Origin: Salegentibacter sediminis | GTDB taxonomy: Bacteria; Bacteroidota; Bacteroidia; Flavobacteriales; Flavobacteriaceae | Direction of reading: 5' to 3' | Assembly (NCBI RefSeq): GCF_002078605.1 | Contig: NZ_MSJR01000012.1 | Coordinates: forward strand, 26,466-90,465 | Length of the DNA: 64,000 nt | Shown here: positions 35,390-45,572 of the stretch, piece after piece | Numbering within the stretch: the stretch's first letter is position 1 | Layout: every line of letters begins with the position of its first letter | The notes under the pieces: model-generated | Databases searched by the model: none | Told to the model about the DNA's origin: nothing | Seen by the model: only the letters and a program-made list of their open reading frames with translations | Program-made: the position numbers and the translations under genes

Positions 35390-36154
35390 ATGATCGCTCT
35401 AAAAAATATTGGTATTCTCGCTTTCAGTTTGCTAATACTGAATTCTTGTAAGACCGAGAACCTCCGCCTTTCAGAAATAGAAGGAAAAAGAATTGCTATA
35501 GACGAAAATCAGCAAGCCGATGCTGAAGTAGAGGAATTCATACAGCCTTACAGAGAACACCTCAACAAAACCCTGGACAGCACCCTGGCGTATAACCCAA
35601 GGAGTATGAATAAAAGTGAAGGCGAGCTTAATACCGCTCTTGGAAATATGATGGCCGATATCGTGATGCAACAGGCAAATCCCATTTTAAAGAGCCGTAC
35701 CGGGAAGGAAATCGATATGGTATTGTTAAATAAAGGAGGAATTCGCTCGGGCCTGGACAAAGGAGAGGTGAATGCCCGAAGCGCTTATGGGCTCATGCCA
35801 TTTGAAAATGAGATCGTGATCGCCGAATTATCAGGGGATAAGATCCTGGAAATGTTGGAATATCTGGAACGAGCTAAAACTGCACATCCTGTGAGTGGCA
35901 TTCAAATTGAAATGAACAGGGATTTTAAGATTACTTCGGCAACAATTCAAGGCGGGGAGATTGATCCTGAACGCACGTATTTTGTAGCAACTTCAGATTA
36001 TTTGCAACAAGGCGGCGACAATATGAATTTCTTTCAAAATCCCGTTGCTCTCTATAATGTAGATTACAAACTGCGCAACGCAATAATTGATTATTTCCAG
36101 AAAACAGACACTATAAAAGCTGAAAGAGATAACAGGTTCATTAGAAAAAATTAA
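35390..36154 (+). CDS. Lipoprotein with 5'-nucleotidase C-terminal domain
   Basis: From ATG 35390 the 254-residue product has a lipoprotein signal (MIALKNIGILAFSLLILNSC, Cys20). It contains only the C-terminal substrate-binding half of UshA-type nucleotidases: GELNTALGNMMADIVMQQA, VLLNKGGIRSGLDKGEVNARSAYGLMPFENEIV and YFVATSDYLQQGGDNMNFF. The metallophosphatase half is encoded by the next gene, 3 bases downstream. An upstream in-frame start at 35294 would bury the lipobox and lies before the promoter. The pair should hydrolyse nucleotides in the periplasm. Confidence 0.9.
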   Translation: MIALKNIGILAFSLLILNSCKTENLRLSEIEGKRIAIDENQQADAEVEEFIQPYREHLNKTLDSTLAYNPRSMNKSEGELNTALGNMMADIVMQQANPILKSRTGKEIDMVLLNKGGIRSGLDKGEVNARSAYGLMPFENEIVIAELSGDKILEMLEYLERAKTAHPVSGIQIEMNRDFKITSATIQGGEIDPERTYFVATSDYLQQGGDNMNFFQNPVALYNVDYKLRNAIIDYFQKTDTIKAERDNRFIRKN

Positions 36155-36157
36155 AAA

Positions 36158-37066
36158 ATGAAAAGAAGAAATTTTATTCAGCAAACCACAGCCGCAACTG
36201 CTTTTATTAGTCTCGGCGGACTTTCATCCCTCGCCATGGCCCCGGCCTACAAAAAGCACATTACTATTTTGCACACCAACGATGTACACAGCCACATAGA
36301 CCCTTTTGGTCCCGATGATGCCCGTAACCCGAATATGGGTGGGGTGGCAAGGAGAGCTACTTTAATTGAAAAGATCAGGAAAGAAAATCCTAACACCTTA
36401 TTATTAGATGCCGGCGATATCTTTCAGGGCACCCCATATTTTAATTTTTACGGAGGCGAACTGGAGTTTAAGCTCATGAGCAAGATGAAATATGATGCCT
36501 CCACGATTGGAAACCACGATTTTGACAACGGAATAGAAGGGCTCTATGCTCAACTGCCACACGCAGAATTCGATTTTATCTCTTCCAACTACGATTTTAG
36601 TAACACTATAATGGACGGACATACTCAGCCTTTTAAAGTTTTCAAAAAAAATGGAGTTAAGATCGGTATCTTTGGATTAGGTGTGGAACTGGATGGGCTG
36701 GTGACAAAAAAACTTTATAAGGAAACCCAATATCTCGATCCTGTAGAAATTGCGCAGGATATGAGCCGGAAACTCAAAAAAGAACAAAAGTGCGACCTGG
36801 TGATTTGTCTTTCGCATTTGGGTTACGAATATCAGCACGACAAAGTTTCAGATATTAAGCTGGCTCGAGCAACAGAAAACATAGATCTAATTATAGGCGG
36901 GCACACCCATACTTTTTTAGAAAAACCTACTGTAGAAACCAACCGGGCTGGTAAAAAAGTACTGGTGAACCAGGTAGGTTGCTACGGCCTGTACCTGGGA
37001 AGGATAGACTTTTTCCTGGATAGCAAAAATAATATTGAAGCAAACGGAGTTAAGATTGCTGTTTAA
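36158..37066 (+). CDS. 5'-nucleotidase metallophosphatase subunit with Tat-like signal
   Basis: The 302-residue protein begins MKRRNFIQQTTAATAFISLG, a twin-arginine type signal, followed by the calcineurin-like domain: ITILHTNDVHSHIDPF, LLLDAGDIFQGTPYFNFYGG, STIGNHDFDNGIEGL, VICLSHLGYEYQHD and IIGGHTHTFLEKP. These are the metal ligands of UshA. The C-terminal nucleotide-binding domain is missing here and is supplied by the preceding gene. Export by Tat would let it acquire metal in the cytoplasm. Confidence 0.93.
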   Translation: MKRRNFIQQTTAATAFISLGGLSSLAMAPAYKKHITILHTNDVHSHIDPFGPDDARNPNMGGVARRATLIEKIRKENPNTLLLDAGDIFQGTPYFNFYGGELEFKLMSKMKYDASTIGNHDFDNGIEGLYAQLPHAEFDFISSNYDFSNTIMDGHTQPFKVFKKNGVKIGIFGLGVELDGLVTKKLYKETQYLDPVEIAQDMSRKLKKEQKCDLVICLSHLGYEYQHDKVSDIKLARATENIDLIIGGHTHTFLEKPTVETNRAGKKVLVNQVGCYGLYLGRIDFFLDSKNNIEANGVKIAV

Positions 37067-37113
37067 TAACCAGTTTTTTTGCTATCCAGATTTATTTTAA
37101 TTGTAAATATCAC

Positions 37114-39117
<2,004 letters not shown>

Positions 39118-39127
39118 TCAAATATTT

Positions 39128-39799
39128 TTATTCTGAAAGCGTCTTCAGGTGATCGTTTTCAAAAATTAGTTGGTGTTCCTTTTCCCTATAACGGAAATCC
39201 ACACGGAATTCAGCAGCATAAATCTTATCATCGGCCGGGAACCAGTCTTTTTTATTTCGGTTTATAGTGATCAACAAGCCTTCATCATCTCCAATAGCAC
39301 AGAATTTTTCAAAATCGCCATCGTATTTCTCCAGGCCAAAATGTGCATTTAAAAAATTAAACTTATCCCGTACCTGAGTGGTGCCAATTCCAATCTCTGC
39401 TATGCCCAGGATACTTTTTTCTGAAAACAAAGCAGATTTAGGCTTGCTGAAATCTCCGCGGGAGATAAATTCCAGAATATTTTTATCGGCATCATAGAAA
39501 TATAAGGATTTTGCATTCCAGGCACTAAAATCTATAATTTCCTCCCTGTTATTTTTTATCACCGGCACACGTTCCTTCACCCATTCAAGCGCCTCGCCTT
39601 CCTGATTATCGGGAATATGAAATGCAATATGATAAGGTTTAGCATCCTGTTGGTATTGAAATTCCAGCAGGCTATACCCAACTTGCACTTCAAAATTTTC
39701 TTCGGAATTCTGTTTCACCTTCAAACCCAGGGTGTCGCGATAAAAGTGCAATTGCTCCCTGAAATTTGAAGTATATAACTGAAGTCTGCAGATTTTCAT
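39128..39799 (-). CDS. VOC/glyoxalase-superfamily protein
   Basis: The 223-residue protein starts CRLQLYTSNFREQLHFYRDTLGLKV and continues with FEVQVGYSLLEFQ and SLYFYDADKNILEFISR, the paired beta-alpha-beta-beta-beta modules of the VOC fold. The metal ligands H/E are partly recognisable (AFHIPDN, ILEFI). Substrate is unknown. It lies between ligA and the LOG gene, each within 20 bases, and is probably co-transcribed with them. Confidence 0.82.
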   Translation of the reverse strand: MKICRLQLYTSNFREQLHFYRDTLGLKVKQNSEENFEVQVGYSLLEFQYQQDAKPYHIAFHIPDNQEGEALEWVKERVPVIKNNREEIIDFSAWNAKSLYFYDADKNILEFISRGDFSKPKSALFSEKSILGIAEIGIGTTQVRDKFNFLNAHFGLEKYDGDFEKFCAIGDDEGLLITINRNKKDWFPADDKIYAAEFRVDFRYREKEHQLIFENDHLKTLSE

Positions 39800-39817
39800 T
39801 TTTACAATTTTGGTTAA

Positions 39818-40426
39818 TCAGGTCTGCTCCTTATTCATCCATTTAGGAACGGGCAGCGGCTTAAAATTATACATTTTCTCCAAAAGTTCTTCGATATCCT
39901 CAGCGATGAGTAACATATCGAAGTTCTCTTTCTTAAGCAATTCCTTGCGAACCATAGTTTTTAACATCGCTATTAATTCGTCATAAAAACCATTGATATT
40001 CAGCAAGCCTATCGGGTTGGCATGTAGCCCGAGTTGTCCCCAGGTTATGATCTCGAATAATTCTTCAAAAGTTCCGAAGCCACCGGGCAAAGCTATAAAA
40101 CCATCACTAAGCTCGTGCATTTTAAGTTTGCGTTCGTGCATATCGCGGGTGGTAATAAGTTCACTTAGACCGGGATGCACCACCTCTTTTGTTTTGAGAA
40201 AATTGGGAATTACCCCTATTACTTCCCCCCCATTATCAAGGCTTCCGGCGGCCAGCCTTCCCATAAGGCCAAGCTTACTCCCCCCAAAAATCAGGTTTAT
40301 ATTTCTCTGGGCGAGAATTTTACCTAAGCGATAAGACTCCTCTGAAATTAGAGTATCATTACCCTCACTGCTAGCGCAAAACACGGCAATACTTTTAAGG
40401 GTATTTTCTTTCTGTGTTTGTTCCAA
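39818..40426 (-). CDS. LOG family protein (cytokinin riboside phosphoribohydrolase-like)
   Basis: The 202-residue protein has the LOG signature PGGFGTFEELFEIITWGQLG and the Rossmann start IAVFCASSEGNDTLISEESY with FGGSKLGLMG. LOG proteins cleave nucleoside monophosphates to base and ribose 5-phosphate. The start is TTG at 40426; no in-frame ATG precedes the conserved core. It lies 19 bases after prmC in a reverse run. Physiological substrate in non-plant-associated bacteria is not clear. Confidence 0.92.
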   Translation of the reverse strand: MEQTQKENTLKSIAVFCASSEGNDTLISEESYRLGKILAQRNINLIFGGSKLGLMGRLAAGSLDNGGEVIGVIPNFLKTKEVVHPGLSELITTRDMHERKLKMHELSDGFIALPGGFGTFEELFEIITWGQLGLHANPIGLLNINGFYDELIAMLKTMVRKELLKKENFDMLLIAEDIEELLEKMYNFKPLPVPKWMNKEQT

Positions 40427-40445
40427 ATCAACATTTTTTTTAGGT

Positions 40446-41291
40446 TTATTTTACCCCTTTCAACATTCTGAAATTTCCGTAAATATCCTTCCGGAGTTCG
40501 GTTTTAAAGCCATAATCCTGTAATAATTTTTCCGTTTCCAGCCCCAGGTACTGGTTAATTTCGAAATAAAGTTTACCACCAGGCTTCAGGGCTTTTTGGG
40601 CCAGCCCGGCAATTTTTCGGTAAAAAACAAGAGGATCATCATCTTTTACATATAAAGCAGTCTCAGGCTCATATTCCAGTACATTTGGATGCATTTGAGC
40701 CTTTTCTAATTCCCGAACATAGGGTGGATTAGAGACGATAAGGTTAAAATCCTGCTCTAGTTTTTCCAACTCCAGCACATTGCTTTCGGCAAAATTAATA
40801 ACCACTTTATTATTAATGGCATTCAACTTAGCGGTTTCCAGAGCCTTTGCTGAAATATCTATCGCCGAAATTTCTGCATCAGGAAGGTTTTTTGCCAGGC
40901 TAATCGCGATACAGCCACTTCCGGTGCCTATATCCAATATTTTTATTTGTTTGGGTTCTGCCTGGAGATCATCCAGTATCCATTGTACCAATTCTTCGGT
41001 TTCGGGACGTGGCACCAACACATCCTTACTCACCTGAAATATCAAATCAAAAAATTCGGTTTCACCAATGATATGTTGAATAGGTTCGTGTTTTAAAAGT
41101 CGTTCCCTGGCACTGTTAAATTTAGCAATATCTGAGTCGCTTACTTCCTTATCCCGTAGCAGAGCTACCTGTAATCTACTCATTTTAAGGTAAGCTTCAG
41201 TTAGCAAGCCAAAAAATGAATTTGCCTCCTCACAAGGATATTCTTTGGTCAGCTCAGCGAGAAACGATCTTTTTAATTCAGATATGGTCAA
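40446..41291 (-). CDS. prmC: Peptide chain release factor N5-glutamine methyltransferase
   Basis: The 281-residue enzyme methylates the GGQ glutamine of release factors. It shows the N-terminal helical domain, SAM motif ILDIGTGSGCIAISLAKNLP and the catalytic NPPY in LIVSNPPYVRELEKAQMHPN. Start is TTG at 41291 (MTISELKRSFLAEL). Length matches the family (about 280). It heads the prmC-LOG-VOC-ligA reverse run, with a GNAT gene 43 bases upstream on the same strand. Confidence 0.95.
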   Translation of the reverse strand: MTISELKRSFLAELTKEYPCEEANSFFGLLTEAYLKMSRLQVALLRDKEVSDSDIAKFNSARERLLKHEPIQHIIGETEFFDLIFQVSKDVLVPRPETEELVQWILDDLQAEPKQIKILDIGTGSGCIAISLAKNLPDAEISAIDISAKALETAKLNAINNKVVINFAESNVLELEKLEQDFNLIVSNPPYVRELEKAQMHPNVLEYEPETALYVKDDDPLVFYRKIAGLAQKALKPGGKLYFEINQYLGLETEKLLQDYGFKTELRKDIYGNFRMLKGVK

Positions 41292-41333
41292 ATTTCTGAT
41301 TTTTGTTCTTAAGGATATATTTACTAAACACCA

Positions 41334-41819
41334 TTACACGTCTCTTATCATCCACATCGTACAATTATAATGGCCGGTGTTTCCCATAGGGGCTTCCAGA
41401 GATTTGAATCCACTTTTCCCGTAGAGTTTCCGCGCGTTTTCCATATACGGAAGGGTTTCAATATAGCACTTTTCAAAGGCCTGGGAACCGGCATATTTAA
41501 GGCAGGTATCCATCATTTGTACGCCCAGGCCTTTACCCCTCGCCGCGGGCAAAAAATACATCTTCTGCAGTTCACAAACTTTCTCCTCCAATCCCGCTAA
41601 TGGAGCAATTCCTGCACCTCCTATGACTTTTCCTTCACTTTCGAGAACAAAATAATTCATTCGCGGGTGCTGAAAAGTACCATACATATCATCAAGGGCT
41701 TTGTCTTCGTATGCAGTACCAACTTTTGGCACACCCATTTCCACCAGGACGCTGCGAATCACTCCGGCAACCTGCTCATTATCTTCGGGTTTAATTTCCC
41801 TTATTTTAAAACTACTCAT
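41334..41819 (-). CDS. GNAT family N-acetyltransferase
   Basis: From ATG 41819 the 161-residue protein has the GNAT fold: FKIREIKPEDNEQVAGVI at the N-terminus, the acetyl-CoA loop FLPAARGKGLGVQMMDTCL (R/QxxGxG/A-like) and CYIETLPYMENARKLYGKSGF. The frame stays open 180 bases upstream, but that part overlaps the divergent ribD gene and is not family-like. Acceptor substrate is unknown. Confidence 0.88.
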   Translation of the reverse strand: MSSFKIREIKPEDNEQVAGVIRSVLVEMGVPKVGTAYEDKALDDMYGTFQHPRMNYFVLESEGKVIGGAGIAPLAGLEEKVCELQKMYFLPAARGKGLGVQMMDTCLKYAGSQAFEKCYIETLPYMENARKLYGKSGFKSLEAPMGNTGHYNCTMWMIRDV

Positions 41820-41834
41820 TCTTGTTATAAATCC

Positions 41835-41842
41835 TATTTTTG
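41835..41842 (+). promoter_or_regulatory. -7 box directly before ribD
   Basis: TATTTTTG matches TAnnTTTG and ends 4 bases before the GTG start at 41847, suggesting a leaderless ribD mRNA. Confidence 0.5.
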
Positions 41843-41846
41843 TGGG

Positions 41847-42893
41847 GTGAATATACACGAAAAATACATAAAAAGATGCATTCAACTGGCCCAAAACGGG
41901 CTGGGAACTACCTACCCCAATCCCATGGTAGGAAGTGTAATTGTATACAAAAATAAGATTATTGGTGAGGGCTGGCATCGTATTGCAGGAGAACCCCACG
42001 CCGAAGTTAACGCCATTAATTCGGTTGAAGACCAGTCGGCATTAAAGAATTCCACGATTTATGTTAGTCTTGAGCCTTGCAGTCATTATGGAAAAACCCC
42101 TCCCTGCAGCGATCTTATCATAGCCAAAGGCATAAAAAAAGTAGTGATAGGCAGTGTTGATCCCTTCGCAGAAGTTGCAGGCAGAGGAATTAAGAAATTG
42201 CTAGATGCCGGCTGCGAAGTACAGGTGGGAATTTTAGAAAAAGAGTGTCAATGGCTTAACCGGCGTTTTTTCACATTTCATCAAAAAAAACGACCTTATA
42301 TAATTTTAAAATGGGCACAAAGTCAGGATGCCTTTATCGCTCCTGAAAAACAAGAGAAACGCGAACCGGTTTGGATCACCAATCAACATTCCAATCAACT
42401 TGTGCATAAGTGGCGAAGTGAAGAACAAGGTATTATGGTAGGGACTCAAACCGCGGTGGCTGACAATCCAAAACTAAGCACCCGACTCTGGGACGGCCCT
42501 GATCCCGTTAGGGTCGTGTTGGATCGAAACCATAGGATCCCAAAGGATTCTGCCTTGTTCGATGGCAGTGTAAAAACACTTGTCTTTACCGAAAAACCTA
42601 AAGAAGTAGTTGTCACGGGAAAAAATTTAATTTTTGAGAAAATAGATTTTAAAAGCAAACTTCCGCAGCAGATCTGCGAGGTTTTATACCGGCACGAACT
42701 GCAATCGGTGATCATTGAGGGAGGAGCCAAAACGCTTCAGACTTTTATAGATGACGATCTTTGGGATGAAGCGAGGATATTCACCGGAAAAGTTCAACTG
42801 AGAAATGGCGTAAAAGCTCCTGTTTTTTCAGGAAAGATTATTTCAGAAAAAAATATTAAAGACGACAACCTGAAAGTATATATCAATGATTAA
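41847..42893 (+). CDS. ribD: Bifunctional riboflavin biosynthesis deaminase/reductase
   Basis: The 348-residue enzyme deaminates and reduces the pyrimidine intermediate of riboflavin synthesis. The deaminase half has the zinc ligands HAEVNAI (His51) and PCSHYGKTPPC (Cys78, Cys87); the reductase half has RPYIILKWAQSQDAFIAP, GIMVGTQTAVADNPKLSTRL and VIIEGGAKTLQTFID. GTG 41847 is chosen because homologues start (M)NIHEKYIKRCIQLA and upstream frame lies across the divergent GNAT gene. It overlaps the HAD gene by 8 bases. No other rib genes are nearby. Confidence 0.94.
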   Translation: MNIHEKYIKRCIQLAQNGLGTTYPNPMVGSVIVYKNKIIGEGWHRIAGEPHAEVNAINSVEDQSALKNSTIYVSLEPCSHYGKTPPCSDLIIAKGIKKVVIGSVDPFAEVAGRGIKKLLDAGCEVQVGILEKECQWLNRRFFTFHQKKRPYIILKWAQSQDAFIAPEKQEKREPVWITNQHSNQLVHKWRSEEQGIMVGTQTAVADNPKLSTRLWDGPDPVRVVLDRNHRIPKDSALFDGSVKTLVFTEKPKEVVVTGKNLIFEKIDFKSKLPQQICEVLYRHELQSVIIEGGAKTLQTFIDDDLWDEARIFTGKVQLRNGVKAPVFSGKIISEKNIKDDNLKVYIND

Positions 42894-43494
42894 AGCTATA
42901 ATCTTCGATTTTGGAGATGTCTTCATCAACCTCGATAAACCGGCAACGCTTCGGGAGATGCGAAAACACCGCATTGAGGATCTTACTAAGGAGATCCTGA
43001 AACTCAACAGGGAATATGAAAAGGGTTTAATAAGCTCAGAAAAATTAATAAATTCCTATCAGGTTGAATTCGAGCAGCTGGAAAGGGAAATCTTCGTGAA
43101 TTCCTGGAATGCAATTTTGATAGATTTTCCAGAATACCGCTACCAGTTCCTGAAAAAACTTTCAGAAGAAAGGGATTTTGAGCTCATTCTATTAAGCAAT
43201 ACCAACGAGCTCCACATAGAATGGGTGAAGAAAAATGTGCCTTTCTATGAAGATTTCAAGGCCTGTTTCGATGCGTTTTATCTTTCTCACGAGATCAACT
43301 ATAGAAAACCTGATGCCGAGATTTACGAGTTCGTCTTGAATAAACACGAACTTCGACCGGAGGAATGTCTTTTTATAGACGACACCACCGAAAATACCGA
43401 GGCTGCTGCTGCACTTGGCATTCATACCTGGAATATCGAACCTACCCGGGAAGATGTTATAGACCTTTTCACCGCTAAAAAGGAACTGTTTTGA
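42886..43494 (+). CDS. HAD-superfamily hydrolase
   Basis: The 202-residue protein has HAD motif I IIFDFGDVFINLD (Asp8, Asp11), motif II LLSNTNELH, motif III lysine in YRKPDAEIYEF and motif IV FIDDTTENTEAA. It resembles the YihX/GS1-like subgroup with a helical cap (residues about 15-85). In an operon with ribD such a protein could be the missing phosphatase of riboflavin synthesis, but that is only a context-based guess. It overlaps ribD by 8 bases and the transporter gene by 4. Confidence 0.9.
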   Translation: MIKAIIFDFGDVFINLDKPATLREMRKHRIEDLTKEILKLNREYEKGLISSEKLINSYQVEFEQLEREIFVNSWNAILIDFPEYRYQFLKKLSEERDFELILLSNTNELHIEWVKKNVPFYEDFKACFDAFYLSHEINYRKPDAEIYEFVLNKHELRPEECLFIDDTTENTEAAAALGIHTWNIEPTREDVIDLFTAKKELF

Positions 43495-44363
43495 TCTACC
43501 TGCTGCTAAGCATTCTCTCTTCCACCATAATTTTTGTGGTCTTTAAACTTTATCAAAAATATGAGGTAAACACCCTGCAGGCCATAATTGTAAATTATTT
43601 TATCGCCTGTACGGTAGGTTTTGTCGGCTATATTGAAAGCACTCAAGACCTGATAAGAATTCCTTCGGAAACCTGGTTCCCGGGGTCCCTTTTTCTTGGT
43701 GGCCTGTTCATAGGTGTATTTTATCTTGCAGCCATTACCACCCAACGCAGTGGAATGGCGGTAGTATCGATCGCTTCAAAAATGTCGGTAGCGCTTCCTG
43801 TTTTCTTCGGAATTTTTATTTACAATGAAACCACCGGTTTCCTGAAACTTTTAGGAATTGTGCTTACCCTGGCCGCAGTTTATCTAAGTTCGATAAAGAA
43901 AAAAGAGGGCTTGAAGATCAAGAAAAAAAATCTGATTTTTCCCTTCCTGGTATTTTTGGGGAGCGGGATTATTGATACCAGCCTTAATTTCCTGGAAAAT
44001 TTCTATGTTTCTGAAACAGATGTAGGATTGTTTTCTACCAGTATATTTGCCGTAGCCGGGCTTATTGGAACCCTTATCATTATTATACAGGGAATTTCAG
44101 GAAAATTAAAGCTCAGCTGGAAAAGCCTGGCGGGCGGAATCGCTTTAGGAATCCCTAATTATTTTTCGATCTATTTTCTTGTGATGGCGCTTCGGAGCCC
44201 ACAATTTGAAAATTCGGTGCTTTTCACCATGAATCACGTTGGCATTGTCCTGGCTTCTACTTTAATTGGAATCATCTTCTTCAAGGAAGTACTTTTAAGA
44301 AAAAACTGGATCGGGCTTGTTTTAGCGATAATTAGTATTTTATTAGTGGCAAACTCCCAATAA
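43491..44363 (+). CDS. EamA/DMT family transporter
   Basis: The 290-residue protein has ten predicted membrane helices in two EamA repeats (MIYLLLSILSSTIIFVVFKL, SVALPVFFGIFIYNETTGFLKLLGI; then GIVLASTLIGIIFFKEVLLRKNWIGLVLA), the usual drug/metabolite transporter layout. The start is TTG within TTGA, overlapping the HAD stop by 4 bases, so translation is coupled. Transported compound is unknown; its place after ribD and the HAD gene might hint at a riboflavin-related or unrelated metabolite. Confidence 0.9.
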   Translation: MIYLLLSILSSTIIFVVFKLYQKYEVNTLQAIIVNYFIACTVGFVGYIESTQDLIRIPSETWFPGSLFLGGLFIGVFYLAAITTQRSGMAVVSIASKMSVALPVFFGIFIYNETTGFLKLLGIVLTLAAVYLSSIKKKEGLKIKKKNLIFPFLVFLGSGIIDTSLNFLENFYVSETDVGLFSTSIFAVAGLIGTLIIIIQGISGKLKLSWKSLAGGIALGIPNYFSIYFLVMALRSPQFENSVLFTMNHVGIVLASTLIGIIFFKEVLLRKNWIGLVLAIISILLVANSQ

Positions 44364-44972
44364 ATGAAGGATACCTACAAAACCATAACCAAGGCCTCCC
44401 CACAAGTTCTTTTTAAGGACAGGAATTCTAAGTTTTTTGGCTATGCTTTCCCGGTTAAAACCGAAGAGGAAATCAACTTTCACCTGGAAGAATTAAAAAA
44501 CAAGCACCATAAAGCGCGACACTGGTGTTATGCCTGGCAGCTAGGAAAAGAGGAAATTCAGTACCGGGCCAATGATGACGGGGAGCCTTCAAACTCGGCA
44601 GGAATGCCTATCTACGGGCAGATCCAGTCTTTTGAGGTCACCAATATTCTAATTGTAGTGGTGCGTTATTTTGGCGGAGTAAAACTTGGGGTTGGTGGTT
44701 TGATAAACGCCTACAAAACTTCGGCTCAAATGGCTTTAGAAGAATCGAAGATTGTAACGAGAACAATAGACGAGGTGTTTGAAATAAAATTTGATTATCC
44801 CGAAATGAATACCGTGATGCGCATCATCAAGGAAAATGACCTGAACGTGATCGAACAGAAATTGGAATTGGATTGTAAGATTAGGATTTCTGTAAGAAAA
44901 AAGGAGGCAGAAAGTATTTTTCAGAAATTCGACACCACCTATAAAGTTGCAATAAAAAAGCTGGAGAATTAA
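44364..44972 (+). CDS. YigZ/IMPACT family protein
   Basis: The 202-residue protein carries the UPF0029/IMPACT core DDGEPSNSAGMPIYGQIQ and VVVRYFGGVKLGVGGLINAY followed by the DUF1949 ferredoxin-like domain (EIKFDYPEMNTVMRIIKEND). The molecular role is not established. It starts immediately after the transporter stop. Its stop overlaps the stop of the convergent thioesterase within TTAA. Confidence 0.92.
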   Translation: MKDTYKTITKASPQVLFKDRNSKFFGYAFPVKTEEEINFHLEELKNKHHKARHWCYAWQLGKEEIQYRANDDGEPSNSAGMPIYGQIQSFEVTNILIVVVRYFGGVKLGVGGLINAYKTSAQMALEESKIVTRTIDEVFEIKFDYPEMNTVMRIIKENDLNVIEQKLELDCKIRISVRKKEAESIFQKFDTTYKVAIKKLEN

Positions 44973-45367
44973 TTCTTTAATTTGTCAAGTATATATTCTG
45001 GACACCTAACAGGCCGCCTGGATTTTGAATCCATAAATACCAACACTGTTGAAGCCTGAGTAAGTAAATCGCCCGCTTCATTGTGCACTTCATACTCAAA
45101 CTCAATTTTAACATTTGGTTGACTTTTCAGGCGGGTGGTAATTCTTAGCTCGTCCCCAAAAAAGGCAGGTTTAATAAACCTGAAATGCATCTCGTAGACC
45201 GGCAACATCATCCCATTTTCTTCCATAGTTTTGTAAGAAATCCCGAGTTGCTCCAACCACTCGATGCGAGCAATCTCAAGGTATTGCGGGTAATTCCCGT
45301 GATGCACCACTCCCATCTGATCGGTCTCGGCATATCTTACTTTAACAAAATTTGTATGGCTTTTCAT
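44969..45367 (-). CDS. YbgC/FadM-like acyl-CoA thioesterase
   Basis: The 132-residue hot-dog fold protein shows VRYAETDQMGVVHHGNYPQYLEIARIEWLEQLG, with the catalytic Asp of the 4-hydroxybenzoyl-CoA thioesterase class, and STVLVFMDSKSRRPVRCPE. It should hydrolyse acyl-CoA thioesters in the cytosol; chain length unknown. It stands alone between yigZ (convergent) and the region upstream of dnaA (divergent). Confidence 0.9.
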   Translation of the reverse strand: MKSHTNFVKVRYAETDQMGVVHHGNYPQYLEIARIEWLEQLGISYKTMEENGMMLPVYEMHFRFIKPAFFGDELRITTRLKSQPNVKIEFEYEVHNEAGDLLTQASTVLVFMDSKSRRPVRCPEYILDKLKN

Positions 45368-45572
45368 AAAGATTTAATAGGTTAATCGGGTGAGGTTTTG
45401 TACTTTCATAAGCGGATTTAAGTATGCATAAAATTTTCTTAAAATTCAACCCCTAAATGGTTTTTTTTTTACATTTTTTGTTCACATATTTGTTCCACCA
45501 AGATCGGAAGCTTTAACACTTTTGATCGCCATTGTAACTATCTACTAACCCATAAATAACGTACAACAAAGC

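Noticed and set aside
41667..41846. N-terminal extension of RibD and, on the other strand, of the GNAT protein (to 41999)
   Set aside because: Each extension lies over the other gene; conserved family starts and the promoter box place the starts at 41847 and 41819.
45368..45572. Possible oriC upstream of dnaA, with TTGTTCACA at 45478-45486 one base off a DnaA box
   Set aside because: Only one weak box and no cluster or clear unwinding element; in many Flavobacteriia the origin is not next to dnaA. GC-skew over the genome would be needed.
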